Shown here: piece by piece, positions 25,634 to 36,048 of the stretch
Position numbering within the stretch: the first letter of the stretch is position 1
Layout: the number at the start of each line of letters is the position of its first letter
NCBI GenBank assembly: GCA_013792135.1
Contig: VMSP01000112.1
Span: 1-53,062 of the forward strand
Direction: 5' to 3'
DNA: 53,062 nucleotides
From: Desulfocapsa sp.
GTDB taxonomy: Bacteria; Desulfobacterota; Desulfobulbia; Desulfobulbales; Desulfocapsaceae
Program-made: the position numbers and the translations under genes
The notes under the pieces: generated by a model
Databases searched by the model: none
What the model saw: only the letters and a program-made list of their open reading frames with translations
What the model was told of the DNA's origin: nothing

Positions 25634-27040
25634 TTATGACTTGTTGTTTTTCCCTTTGGCAGGGGAATTTTTCTTAAAGCCGAAGATACCGCCGGGGGCA
25701 TCAGAGGAAAAAGCTGGCCCGGTAATGCCGGGGCGGGAAGAACGTTTTCCGTTGGAGGTGGAACGTGGTTTTGGTTCTGGCACTGGCAGAGGAACAATGT
25801 TCAGCAGGCTATCGGAAACAGGTAGGCCACCTGTGGACTCCAGATAAAAATGATAGAAAAGAAGACTGTTTTTAAAATAGCTTTTTCGGGTCAACCATTG
25901 TGGCCATGAGTCTTTGTCTTGATGCTGGAGGAAAATAGGCAGGCTGCTGATGAGGCTTATCATCTCTTGACGGGTGGCGCGGGGCAGATTCAATTGGGTG
26001 CCGATTTCCAGATCGAGATTGGCCCGCAGTTGTTTGCTGAACTGATAGGCCGCAGAACCTTTCAGCTCCTCTTTGATGAAGTTAAATTTAATAATGGCCC
26101 AGGGCAGCAGAACCAAAGCGAGCAGAAATTCATTTGGCAGCCGTTGCCCGAGCTGTTCTTCCGTCATTTTAGTGCTGACGCGATCGACAACGGTAAACAA
26201 GTTGATCAGTAGCTCTTTGCAGGAGGGGTCTGAGGCCAGGATTTCCTTGTATGGAGCCAGGATACTGACAAACAGGCCTGAGTCACTCGCGAGGTGAAAC
26301 CAGTTCAGGAGTGAACCGCTGTGCAGGTCTTTGAAGAGTTCGTCCCGTAAGCGGGATGGAGGGCAAAGGGTGAGCTCCTGGTGATGTCTGCAGATGGCCT
26401 GCCAGCTCTCTTCCTCGATGGTGAAGTTGATGCGGGCGGCGTGGCGGATGGCCCGAAGCATGCGCACCGGGTCGCGGCTGATTCGCTTGTCCGGATCACC
26501 GATAATGCGAACGATGGCGTTGTTCAGGTCTGCTATGCCTCCCACGTAATCGAGAATGGTATTATCTTCAACTTCATAGAAGAGAGAGTTGATAGTCAGG
26601 TCCCGTCGCTGGGCATCTTCTTCCAGGCTGCCAAAGGTATTATTGGGGGCAAGTACGGTTTCGGGACCATCGAGATCGTATTCACTGAGAGAACGGAGGG
26701 TAGAGACCTCGATGGTCTTGCCATTACGAAAGAAAATTTGAACCAGCCGGAAACGGCGGCCGATGGTCATGCTGTTGCGGAAGATCTTGCGGATCTGGCC
26801 GGGGTGGGCGTTGGTGCTGATATCGAAATCTTTAGGGACCTTGCCAATGTAGAGATCCCGAACCCCGCCGCCAACCAGATATGCGGAAAATCCGGCGTCA
26901 TGCAGTTTGCGCAGCACCAAGAGGGCGTCTGCGTCAAGCATTGCACGGGTGATCGGATGTCCTCCAGGCGTGATCACGTGAGGTGCTGCAGGAGAAGGAG
27001 CAGGTTTTTTTTTGGCAGCTTTTTTTTCAGGATTGGACAT
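25634..27040 (-). CDS. pcnB: Poly(A) polymerase I family protein
   Basis: Nucleotidyltransferase of 468 residues that adds A tails to RNA to promote decay. Its head domain has LVGGGVRDLYIG followed by KDFDIST, the metal-binding DxD. The next segments, GRRFRLVQI, RRDLTINSLFY and DPVRMLRAIRHAARINF, are typical of PcnB rather than CCA-adding enzymes. The N-terminal 25 residues and the C-terminus (SNGKRSSRPG, AKGKNNKS) are basic tails for RNA binding. A CCA-adding role cannot be fully excluded. It lies 19 bases after the nitronate monooxygenase-like gene on the same strand. Confidence 0.92.
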   Translation of the reverse strand: MSNPEKKAAKKKPAPSPAAPHVITPGGHPITRAMLDADALLVLRKLHDAGFSAYLVGGGVRDLYIGKVPKDFDISTNAHPGQIRKIFRNSMTIGRRFRLVQIFFRNGKTIEVSTLRSLSEYDLDGPETVLAPNNTFGSLEEDAQRRDLTINSLFYEVEDNTILDYVGGIADLNNAIVRIIGDPDKRISRDPVRMLRAIRHAARINFTIEEESWQAICRHHQELTLCPPSRLRDELFKDLHSGSLLNWFHLASDSGLFVSILAPYKEILASDPSCKELLINLFTVVDRVSTKMTEEQLGQRLPNEFLLALVLLPWAIIKFNFIKEELKGSAAYQFSKQLRANLDLEIGTQLNLPRATRQEMISLISSLPIFLQHQDKDSWPQWLTRKSYFKNSLLFYHFYLESTGGLPVSDSLLNIVPLPVPEPKPRSTSNGKRSSRPGITGPAFSSDAPGGIFGFKKNSPAKGKNNKS

Positions 27041-27059
27041 ATAATATTTTGGGGATGCC

Positions 27060-28046
27060 TCAGGTCGCAGGAGCGAAGCCGTGCCCTTCCTTATAGACGG
27101 ATTCAGCCTGGGTCACAAATTGCCGGAATATTTCAGCAACGGGCAGGATCTCTTTCATCTTGTAGGTATTGGCACCGGAGAAGACCAACCCTTCCTGGAC
27201 ATTTCCAGTTTTGGACATCATGAGCCGTTCGTTGATGCAGTAATGGTGGTCACATTTTTTCAGGCACGTGTAATCGCATTTTTTGGTAGAGACGTCCTCG
27301 CCTCTGGCCATAGCCTGAATAAAGGGGGTGTTGATCGCCCGGCCGGGCATGCCGACAGGAGACGAAGTGAGGACAATGTCCTCCTTCTTGGCATTAAGAA
27401 AGGTCTGCTTGAAGCTGTCGGCCACATCGCATTCCTCGCTCAAAACAAAACGGGAGGCGATCTGGATGCCGTCAGCACCATATTTATCCATCATCTCTGC
27501 CATCTCGTAGCCATTGGTGATGCCGCCTGCGGCAATAAGTGGCACCTTGGTAATTACATCACGGATCGGGGGAAAAATTTCGCGTAAAGGGCGATCTGTA
27601 CCCAGATGCCCACCTGCCTCGCAGGCCTCGACCACGATGGCGCTGGCCCCTAATTTTTCCGCCAGTTTGGCGATCCCGGGCGTGGAGACGATCATGACAA
27701 TGGGGATGTTGTGCGCGCGGCCAATCTTGAAGATATCTCGGGAAAATCCGGCGCCGGTGAAGATCATGTCAACTCCGGCCTCGATGGAACCCATCACCAG
27801 ATTGTAAAAATCCTTCATGGCGTACATAATGTTGACGGCCACAATGCCGTCAGTATTGGCCTTGGCTTTGCGAATATCGGCCTGCAACTCCTCAACAGGG
27901 ATGGCCGAGCCGCCGATAATACCGATACCGCCGCAATTAGCAACGGGGATGGCCAAAGCGGAGGTGGAAACACGGATAGACATACCGCCCTGTATCAAAG
28001 GAACTCGGGCAGTGAAATTTGCAATTTTTAATGGCGGTAGCTTCAT
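27060..28046 (-). CDS. Nitronate monooxygenase / FabK-like FMN oxidoreductase
   Basis: FMN-dependent TIM-barrel enzyme of 328 residues, in the 2-nitropropane dioxygenase family. It has IQGGMSIRVS, the FMN phosphate site in AAGGITNGYEMAEMM and the GADGIQIASRF strand, and the GGHLGTDRP loop. Start ATG 28046 is chosen because MKLPPLKIANFTARVPLIQGG begins as the family does and AGGAG lies upstream; a longer frame from 28112 is unlikely. A cysteine-rich insert (KCDYTCLKKCDHHYC) near residue 265 is found in the anaerobe subgroup and may bind metal. It could act on nitronates or as an enoyl-ACP reductase. It is divergent from hisS. Confidence 0.88.
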   Translation of the reverse strand: MKLPPLKIANFTARVPLIQGGMSIRVSTSALAIPVANCGGIGIIGGSAIPVEELQADIRKAKANTDGIVAVNIMYAMKDFYNLVMGSIEAGVDMIFTGAGFSRDIFKIGRAHNIPIVMIVSTPGIAKLAEKLGASAIVVEACEAGGHLGTDRPLREIFPPIRDVITKVPLIAAGGITNGYEMAEMMDKYGADGIQIASRFVLSEECDVADSFKQTFLNAKKEDIVLTSSPVGMPGRAINTPFIQAMARGEDVSTKKCDYTCLKKCDHHYCINERLMMSKTGNVQEGLVFSGANTYKMKEILPVAEIFRQFVTQAESVYKEGHGFAPAT

Positions 28047-28234
28047 GTGTCTAAAAAACTCCTGTAACAAATGGTCTGATAATTTGAAAAAATATAATGC
28101 ACTGCTTACCACGTTTTGTCAAGCATCGCCGCTGTAAATTGCAGGAAAGAGAGAGGTGAGTGGGATTAAGACAGATTATTCTCTTCTGCCTGTCACTAAA
28201 AAGGCTGAATTTTTCCGTGTCCGCCGCGCCATCC

Positions 28235-28264
28235 TTGACTTTTTCCCGGAATTGCAGTTAATTT
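28235..28264 (+). promoter_or_regulatory. Candidate hisS promoter
   Basis: TTGACT (28235-28240) and TAATTT (28259-28264) are 18 bases apart, in the gap between the divergent flavoprotein gene and hisS. A T-rich tract follows. Support is sequence resemblance only. Confidence 0.35.
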
Positions 28265-28324
28265 TATTTTTTTTTTTTAATAAGATGATTTGGTAATCGG
28301 TGATGAATTTGGGAGGATCTGACT

Positions 28325-29587
28325 GTGAATATAAAAGCCTTAAATGGCTTTAAAGACCTACTTCCAGGAGAGGTGGAATTGTGGCAGCGGCTGGAGGCCC
28401 TGGCCCGTGATATCTTTGCCCGTTTTAACTTTTCTGAGATCAGACTGCCCATCCTGGAGAAGACCGATCTTTTTTCCCGTGCCATTGGTGAGTCAACGGA
28501 TATCGTCGAGAAAGAGATGTACACCTTTGTCGACAAGCAGGTCACCATGCGACCGGAAGCCACGGCCTCACTACTGCGGGCCTATATCGAACATGGCCTG
28601 CATGTGCAGAAACCGGTGCAGCGTCTCTTTACCATTGGCCCCATGTTCCGCCATGAGCGACCGCAGAAGGGTCGGCTTCGTCAATTTCATCAGATGGATG
28701 CCGAGGTGCTGGGATCAGCCAATCCGCGCGTTGATGCCGAGATGATGGCCATGGGTGCCATGTTGCTGGGCGAGCTGGGGCTGTCGGTGAGCCTGGAGAT
28801 GAACTCTCTTGGCTGTCCGGTCTGCCGTCCCGGGTTCCGTACCAGCCTTCTGGCTTTCCTTGATGATCGTCACCAGGCGCTTTGTGATGACTGCAAAAGA
28901 CGCAGTTCCACCAATCCTTTGCGAGTTCTTGATTGTAAAAATCCCAAATGCCGGGAACAGGTACTGGACGCGCCGTCTCTTCTGGAGCATCTCTGTGCTG
29001 ATTGTGCTGACCATTTGAGCGGCGTGCAGGAGGGGCTTGAACAACTTGGCGTGCAGTACAGCCTGAATAAATTCATGGTGCGTGGCCTTGATTATTATAC
29101 CCGTACCACCTTTGAATTCATCACCGGTGATCTCGGTGCCCAAGCAGCAGTTGGGGCTGGTGGGCGTTATGATGGCCTGATCGAACAACTGGGCGGGCCG
29201 CGGGGGGTACCTGGGATTGGTTTTGCCCTCGGCATGGAACGTCTTGTTTTACTGTTGCAGCAAAAAGAAGCGGAGCTTGCAGCTTCAGGGGTGGATCTCT
29301 TGGTGGCCGGCCTTGGCGAACAATCGTCACGCTATGGTTTTGGTTTAACCCATGCCTTGCGTACAGGTGGAATGCGGGTCGTCATGGATCTTGAGGGCCG
29401 GAGTCTGAAGAGTCAGATGAAACAGGCGGGAAAGCTTGGCGTACCTTATGTTCTGATCCTGGGAGAGAATGAACTGGCCGAAGGCAAGGCTGTACTCAGG
29501 AACATGGCTACCCAGGAGCAGCAGGAGATCCTGTTGCAGGACGAGGCAACGACAGTGGCAACCCTGATGCTTCAGGTGAACAGATAG
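28325..29587 (+). CDS. hisS: Histidyl-tRNA synthetase
   Basis: Charges tRNA-His. Of 420 residues, it has class II motif 2 (GPMFRHERPQKGRLRQFHQMD), the RPEATASLLRAY segment, and the histidine-specific GLDYYTRTTFEF followed by AVGAGGRYDGL. The C-terminal anticodon-binding domain is present. The start is GTG 28325 with GGGAGGA seven bases upstream. Next in the same direction is aspS, a common adjacency. Confidence 0.97.
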   Translation: MNIKALNGFKDLLPGEVELWQRLEALARDIFARFNFSEIRLPILEKTDLFSRAIGESTDIVEKEMYTFVDKQVTMRPEATASLLRAYIEHGLHVQKPVQRLFTIGPMFRHERPQKGRLRQFHQMDAEVLGSANPRVDAEMMAMGAMLLGELGLSVSLEMNSLGCPVCRPGFRTSLLAFLDDRHQALCDDCKRRSSTNPLRVLDCKNPKCREQVLDAPSLLEHLCADCADHLSGVQEGLEQLGVQYSLNKFMVRGLDYYTRTTFEFITGDLGAQAAVGAGGRYDGLIEQLGGPRGVPGIGFALGMERLVLLLQQKEAELAASGVDLLVAGLGEQSSRYGFGLTHALRTGGMRVVMDLEGRSLKSQMKQAGKLGVPYVLILGENELAEGKAVLRNMATQEQQEILLQDEATTVATLMLQVNR

Positions 29588-29588
29588 G

Positions 29589-29732
29589 TCTCGCGCAGAG
29601 ACACAGAAATGTGATGTAAACTTAGCTGCTTTTTGAGTTTCAGTGTAGACTGGATGAGATTTATCGTTACCTGTTGTATGAATGATTTTGAACAATGTTT
29701 TTCTCTGTTTCTCCGTGCCTCTGTGGAAGAGA
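29589..29732 (+). repeat. Imperfect inverted repeat in the hisS-aspS gap
   Basis: TCTCGCGCAGAGACACAG at the left faces CGTGCCTCTGTGGAAGAGA at the right, inverted and imperfect. A single related copy lies at 15698. The 203-base gap holds no gene. Confidence 0.5.
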
Positions 29733-29790
29733 AGAATTTTGTAATTATACTTAAACACTCTTAAAAATTTTACCTCTAGTTTAAAACCTC

Positions 29791-31575
29791 ATGGAATCAA
29801 TGGGAAAATTATGCAGGACACACTTCTGCAACGATCTTGGTAAGGGAAATGTCGGTGAGGAAGTTGTGCTCATGGGCTGGGTTTTACGTCGCCGTGATCA
29901 TGGCGGCGTTATCTTTATTGATCTGCGTGATCGCTATGGCTTGACCCAGGTGGTCTTTAATCCGGAGATCAATTCCGAGGTCCATGCCAAGGCGCATCAG
30001 TTACGCAGTGAGTGGGTGATTGCCTTGCGTGGCAGGGTTGTGGCCCGGCTTGATGGCATGGAAAATTCCAAGCTTGCGACCGGTGCAATCGAGATCATCG
30101 TCGATGAATTGCGGATTCTCAATACCAGCGAGACGCCGCCCTTTCCACTTGATGAGGAATCTGAGGTCTCTGAGACCCTGCGTCTGCAATATCGGTATCT
30201 GGATCTCAGACGTCCAGCCATGGCCAACAAACTGATTATGCGGCATAAGGCGGTACAGGCCATCCGCACCTATCTCAATGATAATGCCTTTCTTGAGGTT
30301 GAGACCCCCATGCTCACCCGCTCCACCCCTGAAGGGGCGCGAGATTATCTGGTGCCCAGCCGGGTCAATGCCGGCAAGTTCTATGCCCTGCCCCAGTCGC
30401 CGCAGCTCTTCAAGCAGTTGTTGATGGTGGCGGGCATGGATCGCTATTACCAGATCGTCAAGTGCTTCCGTGATGAAGACCTGCGGGCTGACCGCCAGCC
30501 GGAATTTACCCAGATCGATATGGAGCTCTCATTTGTTGATGAGGAGCAGATTATTAAGATCACCGAGGGGATGATTGCCAAACTCTTCAAGGAGACCCTT
30601 GACCTTGATGTGGCCCCGCCCTTCGGCCGGATTACCTATGACGAGGCGGTCAGCCGTTTTGGTACGGATCGCCCTGACACCCGTTTTGGCTTTGAACTGA
30701 CCGATCTGACTGAAATCGCCAGAACCTGTGGCTTTAAGGTCTTCCGCGCCATTGCTGATGAAGGCGGAACCGTACGGGCCATTAACGCTAAGGGTTGCGC
30801 TACCTTTTCCCGCAAGGATCTCGATGATCTGACCGAATACGTGGCTCAGTACGGGGCCAAGGGACTGGCCTGGGTGAAGATGAAGGCTGATGGTGAGTGG
30901 CAGTCGCCCATTGCCAAGTTCTTCAGCGATGAAGAGCGGGCGGCCATGAGTCTGGTGCTTGATGCCGAGGAAGGCGATCTCCTTTTCTTTGGCGCCGATA
31001 AAAAGGCGGTAGTCCTGCAGGTGCTGTCGGAACTACGTCTGGAGCTGGCAAGGCGTCTGGGTCTATTGAAAACAGGTGTTTTCAACTTTGTCTGGGTTAC
31101 AGATTTTCCTCTCGTTGAGTATGATGCGCGGGAAAAACGATATCAGGCCCTGCATCATCCCTTCACCGCCCCTAAGGAAGAAGATGAGGATAAGCTGGAG
31201 ACCGATCCGGGTGCGGTGTACAGCCGGGCCTATGATCTGGTGTTAAATGGCACGGAAATCGGCGGCGGCTCCATCCGTATCCATCAGCGGGCCATGCAGA
31301 GCCGGGTGCTCTCTGTGCTCGGTATCACCGAAGAAGAGGCTCAGGATAAATTCGGCTTCCTCCTCCGGGCTCTTGAGCTTGGGGCTCCACCTCATGGGGG
31401 CTTGGCCTTTGGCCTTGATCGCTTGATGATGCTGATTACCGGCAGCGACTCCATTCGTGATGTCATCGCTTTTCCCAAGACGCAGAAGGCAACGTGTCCA
31501 CTCACCGATGCCCCGGCTTCTGTTGCCAGGAAACAGTTGACGGAGCTCTATCTTCGTCCGGACTGGAAAGAATAA
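29791..31575 (+). CDS. aspS: Aspartyl-tRNA synthetase
   Basis: Charges tRNA-Asp. It has 594 residues, the normal bacterial length including the GAD insertion domain. The N-terminal OB domain has [19 protein letters not shown]. The catalytic class II motifs are [20 protein letters not shown] and [11 protein letters not shown] with [12 protein letters not shown]. The start ATG 29791 has no strong ribosome site; an ATG at 29800 is also possible. A terminator follows the gene directly. Confidence 0.97.
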   Translation: MESMGKLCRTHFCNDLGKGNVGEEVVLMGWVLRRRDHGGVIFIDLRDRYGLTQVVFNPEINSEVHAKAHQLRSEWVIALRGRVVARLDGMENSKLATGAIEIIVDELRILNTSETPPFPLDEESEVSETLRLQYRYLDLRRPAMANKLIMRHKAVQAIRTYLNDNAFLEVETPMLTRSTPEGARDYLVPSRVNAGKFYALPQSPQLFKQLLMVAGMDRYYQIVKCFRDEDLRADRQPEFTQIDMELSFVDEEQIIKITEGMIAKLFKETLDLDVAPPFGRITYDEAVSRFGTDRPDTRFGFELTDLTEIARTCGFKVFRAIADEGGTVRAINAKGCATFSRKDLDDLTEYVAQYGAKGLAWVKMKADGEWQSPIAKFFSDEERAAMSLVLDAEEGDLLFFGADKKAVVLQVLSELRLELARRLGLLKTGVFNFVWVTDFPLVEYDAREKRYQALHHPFTAPKEEDEDKLETDPGAVYSRAYDLVLNGTEIGGGSIRIHQRAMQSRVLSVLGITEEEAQDKFGFLLRALELGAPPHGGLAFGLDRLMMLITGSDSIRDVIAFPKTQKATCPLTDAPASVARKQLTELYLRPDWKE

Positions 31576-31587
31576 GAAAGGAAGTAC

Positions 31588-31631
31588 CTGTTCAGTACGG
31601 TAAGCGGAGTCCCGAGTGCCGTACTGAACAG
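31588..31631 (+). terminator. Terminator hairpin after aspS
   Basis: CTGTTCAGTACGG and CCGTACTGAACAG form a perfect 13-bp stem with an 18-base loop, 12 bases after the aspS stop. No long T-run follows. Confidence 0.75.
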
Positions 31632-31664
31632 TTTCAGTGAAGGGGAGAAAATTATTTTTCCTTG

Positions 31665-31696
31665 CTAATCATATCCTAACAATCCCGTGCTATAGT
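31665..31696 (+). promoter_or_regulatory. Pho-box promoter of phoR
   Basis: Two CTAA-type repeats, CTAATC (31665) and CTAACA (31676), are 11 bp apart. The second is followed by exactly ten bases and a TATAGT -10 hexamer (31691-31696). The same layout occurs before pstS and the porin gene. The repeats replace a -35 element, as PhoB-activated promoters do. Confidence 0.75.
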
Positions 31697-31742
31697 GCTG
31701 AAGTTTGTTGTTTTCTGACTTCAACCGAGAAAGGGGATTCCC

Positions 31743-33527
31743 ATGCATCACAAACGGCTTATCTGGCAGCTATATCCTAGTCAGCTTCTGATTACCCTCG
31801 CAGCTTTGCTGGCCTTTACTTGGTACGGCACATCTTCTATCCGTTCTTCTCAATTAAACGAGACTGCTGCCAGCCTTGAGGCCCGGGCCCATCTGGTGGC
31901 CGGCACTGTTCTTGGCTTTTTGGGACATGACGACAGGGCAGGTCTTGAAGACTTTTGTCGTCAGGCGGGGAAAGCATCGGCTACCAGGTTGACGGTGATT
32001 GCCCTTGACGGCAAGGTCCTTGCCGACTCGGACGAAGATCCGCTCCGGATGGAAAATCATAATGACCGTCCTGAGATTATCGGTGCCTTTGCGGGGAAGA
32101 TTGTTCCTTCCCTGCGTTTTAGTCAGACTTTACAGCAAAATCTCATGTATGTGGCCATCCCTCTCCATAATGAGGGGAAGAGGATAGGCGTGCTCCGCAC
32201 GGCTATCCCTGTGACCGCTATAGACCTAGCGCTTTCAGCAATTTATCAGAAAATTGTCTGGGGCTGTCTTGTCGTGGCAGTGATTGCGGCCCTTGTTGCC
32301 TGGTTTATCGCCCGCCGTATCAGCAAGCCGCTGGAGCAGATGAGATCTGGGGCTGAACGGTTTGCCCGGGGTGATTTTGCCGTGAGATTGCGGGAAGAAG
32401 GTGCGGAAGAGGTGGCAATTCTTGCCCGTGCCCTGAACGAAATGGCAACCCAGCTTGATATTCGCATCCAAACCATTGTCCGCCAGCACAGCCAATTACA
32501 GGCGGTTTTTTCCAGTATGGTTGAGGGTGTGATCACGGTGGATACCGAGGAGCGGATTCTTGATGTGAATCAGTCCGGCGCCCAACTGCTCAATGTCGAT
32601 CCTGAAAAAATTAAGGGAAAAAGTATCCTGCTGGCCGTACGCAATACCCATCTGCAGAATTTTGTTAAAAATTCACTGGCCTGTGCCTCTCCCATTGAAG
32701 GTGAATTCACCAGCCGGATGAGTGCGGATGGCCAGGAAAAATATTTTTATGCTCATGGCACTCGCTTGCAGGACCGCCAAGGCCATATTGCCGGCGCCCT
32801 TATCGTTCTCAATGATGTGACCAAGCTGCGGAGGCTGGAATCCATTCGCCGTGATTTTGTAGCCAATGTCTCCCATGAACTGAAAACGCCGATCACCTCC
32901 ATTGAGGGCTTTGCCGAAACCCTGCTTGATGGCGCTCTGGACGAGCCGGAAGATGCCCGTCGTTTTGTAGAAATTATCGGCAAACAGGCCTCACGCCTGC
33001 ACGCCATTGTTGAGGATCTGCTGGCCCTTTCCCGGGTTGAACAGGAGGCCAGACGGGAAGAAATTGTCCTGCAGGAGCTACCGGTGGCGGAGATACTGCA
33101 ATCGGCGATTCAGAGCTGCAGTTCCAGGGTGGAAGAGGAAGATATGACGATCAGTCTTGTCTGTGCGGAAGAGATCACTGCCAGAATCAATCCCGCTCTG
33201 CTGGAACAGGCCGTGGTCAATCTGCTGGATAACGCGGTTAAATACAGCGGCAAAGGCAGTGAGATCAGAGTTGAGGCCGAAAAGAATGCGAACGAAGTGT
33301 TAATCAGAATCAGTGACAACGGGGTTGGAATTGCCCCGCAGGATATCCCCCGGATCTTTGAACGTTTTTACCGTGTTGACAAAGCGCGCAGTGCCAAGCT
33401 GGGGGGGACTGGCTTAGGACTTTCCATTGTCAAACATATCGTTGCGGCCCATCATGGTCACATCACCGTGGAGAGCAGTCCGGGCAAGGGCAGCATCTTT
33501 ACCATTAATCTTCCGGGCAGCGTTTAA
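31743..33527 (+). CDS. phoR: Phosphate-regulon sensor histidine kinase PhoR
   Basis: Membrane histidine kinase of 594 residues. There is a first membrane helix (LLITLAALLAFTWYG) and an external region of about 130 residues. A second helix (GCLVVAVIAALVAWFIA) is followed by HAMP (RISKPLEQMRSG), a PAS domain (residues about 250-360), HisKA with phosphoacceptor His378 in NVSHELKTP, and HATPase with NLLDNAVKYS, DNGVGI and GTGLGLSIV. Similarity to PhoR, the CTAA-box promoter in front, and the absence of another kinase near phoB support assigning it to PhoB, which lies 16 kb away. In most bacteria phoB and phoR are neighbours. Confidence 0.9.
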   Translation: MHHKRLIWQLYPSQLLITLAALLAFTWYGTSSIRSSQLNETAASLEARAHLVAGTVLGFLGHDDRAGLEDFCRQAGKASATRLTVIALDGKVLADSDEDPLRMENHNDRPEIIGAFAGKIVPSLRFSQTLQQNLMYVAIPLHNEGKRIGVLRTAIPVTAIDLALSAIYQKIVWGCLVVAVIAALVAWFIARRISKPLEQMRSGAERFARGDFAVRLREEGAEEVAILARALNEMATQLDIRIQTIVRQHSQLQAVFSSMVEGVITVDTEERILDVNQSGAQLLNVDPEKIKGKSILLAVRNTHLQNFVKNSLACASPIEGEFTSRMSADGQEKYFYAHGTRLQDRQGHIAGALIVLNDVTKLRRLESIRRDFVANVSHELKTPITSIEGFAETLLDGALDEPEDARRFVEIIGKQASRLHAIVEDLLALSRVEQEARREEIVLQELPVAEILQSAIQSCSSRVEEEDMTISLVCAEEITARINPALLEQAVVNLLDNAVKYSGKGSEIRVEAEKNANEVLIRISDNGVGIAPQDIPRIFERFYRVDKARSAKLGGTGLGLSIVKHIVAAHHGHITVESSPGKGSIFTINLPGSV

Positions 33528-33647
33528 GGGGGATGTCGAGATGATATGGTGGATGCATGTTTGGCATCAGGGGCTGGGTCCGGAAGGGTGTCACTCACCA
33601 ATAAATGTCTGAGGGCTATTTTACTGAATGACGATGAGTGACTGGAT

Positions 33648-34862
33648 TTAGGGATAGGTAAGCGCTTTTGCAAATTCCACGGATTGCAGATAGAGTTCAT
33701 TGACATCTTTTATGCCAACACCAATTGCTTCTAAGGCTTGGACACATTCATTGGCTTCCCTTCTTTCATGAGTGATGACGGCATTTAGATAGGGCATCCA
33801 TGGGCCGCTTTGTTTGATCAGGGCTTGCTTTATCAGATCATCAATGGGCAGTTCTTTCAGCAGATCTTCTATCGGTGTATCCAGCATTGCATCTAGCAGG
33901 GAGAAAAGTCCCAGTAAAAATAAATTATTTTCTTTTCCGAACCTGCCGCTTGCCGTGGCCAGCAGCTCACAGAATTTTGCTCGCACAATGGCAAGGCGAA
34001 CCAGTTCTTGTGGTTTGTTGGTGGTCATCTCCGAGATAATCATCAGCATGAGAAAGCGTTTGAGCTCACGTTCGCCAAGAAAGGCGATGGCCTGGTTGAT
34101 AGATTTGACTTTTTCCAGTCGGTAAAACCAGGCAGAGTTGAGAAAGCGTAACAACTTGTAACTGATGGCTACATCGCGGGATATGATCTGGTCTAAGCGG
34201 GAAAAGGATGTGTCTTTTGCAGTAACTTCGGCCAGAAGATGCAAGAGGTTGATCTTGGCCGTCGTCAATTCCTTGATTGTGAGAATCTCCGGTTGGCTGA
34301 AGAAAAAGCCCTGAAAATAAGTAAATCCCAGTTTCAGGGCCTGCTCAAATTCCTGACGTGTTTCCACCTTTTCGGCCAGTAATTTTATCTTTTTATGACG
34401 GGAAAGGTTGTAGAGGGTTCTGCGGATGGTGTCGAGTGGTGTGGCTATGATGTCAATTTTGATAATATCAGCCAGTTCAATGAGCGGTTCGAGTGTTCGA
34501 GCATAGACAAAGTCATCCAGGGCAATAGTATACCCCTGTTGGGATAATTCTCGACAGACGCTTACAACCTCAGCACTTGGTTTCACATCTTCGAGTATCT
34601 CAATAACAATCTTACTACTGGGAAAAGACGCTGGAATATTCTTGAGCAGCAGTTTAGTGGTGAAGTTAATAAAGCATGGTTTAAATCCAGATATTCGATC
34701 AATGCCCTCAGTGAGAAAGGTGGCAGACAAGAGACTGGTGGTTGCCCGATCCCCCTCTAATTGATCGATATTATGTCCTTCTGTTCCGCGAAAAAGCAGT
34801 TCATAGGCAAAGAGCTTCTGGTTGGAATTAAAAATGGGTTGTCTGGCAATCAAAAAATCCAT
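33648..34862 (-). CDS. EAL-HDOD signalling protein (degenerate EAL)
   Basis: Cytoplasmic regulator of 404 residues in the YuxH-like family: an N-terminal EAL-fold domain and a C-terminal HDOD domain. The EAL signature is replaced by YELLFRG, and the later catalytic pieces are only partly kept (LDDFVYA, DIIKIDI, AEKVETR, YFQGFFF), so cyclic-di-GMP hydrolysis is unlikely. The HDOD half begins near LHLLAEVTAKDT with ISYKLLRFLNSAWF and AIAFLGERELKRFLML. Such proteins act as c-di-GMP-responsive or protein-binding regulators. It is convergent with phoR. Confidence 0.88.
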   Translation of the reverse strand: MDFLIARQPIFNSNQKLFAYELLFRGTEGHNIDQLEGDRATTSLLSATFLTEGIDRISGFKPCFINFTTKLLLKNIPASFPSSKIVIEILEDVKPSAEVVSVCRELSQQGYTIALDDFVYARTLEPLIELADIIKIDIIATPLDTIRRTLYNLSRHKKIKLLAEKVETRQEFEQALKLGFTYFQGFFFSQPEILTIKELTTAKINLLHLLAEVTAKDTSFSRLDQIISRDVAISYKLLRFLNSAWFYRLEKVKSINQAIAFLGERELKRFLMLMIISEMTTNKPQELVRLAIVRAKFCELLATASGRFGKENNLFLLGLFSLLDAMLDTPIEDLLKELPIDDLIKQALIKQSGPWMPYLNAVITHERREANECVQALEAIGVGIKDVNELYLQSVEFAKALTYP

Positions 34863-34922
34863 GGAGATTGTTAGATGGGAGCTGAAGAACAGGTTAAAGG
34901 AGTGCGCGTATCTTTACAACGC

Positions 34923-35822
34923 TCATTTGGCGAATGCCGCTTTAATTTTTTTGGCCATAACTTCCAGATTGGTGATCACATCTTCGGCCAGGGGGTCAAG
35001 GGGTATAACCTCACCGCCAATGGCATCGGCTATGGCTGCGGCGTTTTTGGGATCAAACTGGGGTTGGACGAAGATAACGTGTGCCTTGTTTGCTCTGGCC
35101 TGGGTAATCAGGGCAGAGAGCTGTCTCGGGGTTGGGGATTTACCGCCGGTTTCTATGGCTTCCTGTCGCAGGTGATAGGTATGGGCAAAGTAGCCAAAGG
35201 CCGGGTGAAAGACATAAAAGGACGCGCCTTGAAAAGAAGCCAGTTCGTCTTTGATCTTTTGATGCAGCTGGTCAAGAATCCCGTTTACCTTCAACAGATT
35301 TTTTTCATAACTGGATTTATTGGCAGGATCGTAGTTAATCATAGCCTTGGCCATATCTGCAGCCATGATTTTCAGGTTCAGGGGTGAGAGCCAGACATGG
35401 GGATCAAGGCCTTCATGGTGATGGTGCCCCTCGTTTGTGCTGCCATGATCGTTCTGCTCAGCTTCGGATATGGCAATCTTAGGAATGGCATCTGCCGTAT
35501 CAATCATGTGCAGGCCGGGGACTGTTTTTTCAAGTCGGGGAATGATCTGTCCTTCAAAATCAAGATCAAGGGTAAAATAGATCTTTGCCTGGCACAGGGC
35601 TGTCATCTGTTTCGGAGTGGGTTCATAGGTGTGAGGGTCCTGCCCTTTGTCAACCAGAACATGAGTGGTTACGAGCGGTCCTCCTATCTGGTCACTGAGC
35701 CATTTTTGTGGGGGGATGGAGACAAAGACATCCATGGGGGCAGAAAACGCCAGGGACGCGAGACAGAATAATGTGGAGAGGATGATTGATCCTGTAATAA
35801 ATTTTTTTTTCATCTGCTTCAT
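34923..35822 (-). CDS. znuA: Zinc-type metal ABC transporter substrate-binding protein
   Basis: Periplasmic cluster A-I binding protein of 299 residues with a signal peptide (KKKFITGSIILSTLFCLASLAFS). Metal-ligand histidines are in DPHTYEPTP, GLDPHVWLSP and FHPAFGYFA, with a late aspartate in QPQFDPKNA. A His-rich loop (NDHGSTNEGHHHHEG) precedes HVWLSP, typical of ZnuA rather than manganese proteins. No permease, ATPase or zinc-responsive Zur gene is next to it, so it is an orphan in this window. Confidence 0.9.
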   Translation of the reverse strand: MKQMKKKFITGSIILSTLFCLASLAFSAPMDVFVSIPPQKWLSDQIGGPLVTTHVLVDKGQDPHTYEPTPKQMTALCQAKIYFTLDLDFEGQIIPRLEKTVPGLHMIDTADAIPKIAISEAEQNDHGSTNEGHHHHEGLDPHVWLSPLNLKIMAADMAKAMINYDPANKSSYEKNLLKVNGILDQLHQKIKDELASFQGASFYVFHPAFGYFAHTYHLRQEAIETGGKSPTPRQLSALITQARANKAHVIFVQPQFDPKNAAAIADAIGGEVIPLDPLAEDVITNLEVMAKKIKAAFAK

Positions 35823-36048
35823 GTACCATGTTTTCTGTAAATTTGTATCAAACTTCGAAAGAGCAGGACAAAACCTATCCTTGTAGATTCCAAATAATCA
35901 CAACCATCCAAAAGGAAATATCAATAAACCTGCACGGGGGGGCAGGCACTCCATTTCATCATGCTATGGCAAGGTCATTGCGTGAGTGAACGGAAGCCGT
36001 GTGAGGAATGTTTCAGTGCTGTTTTTTATCAAATTCTCATGCCTGATG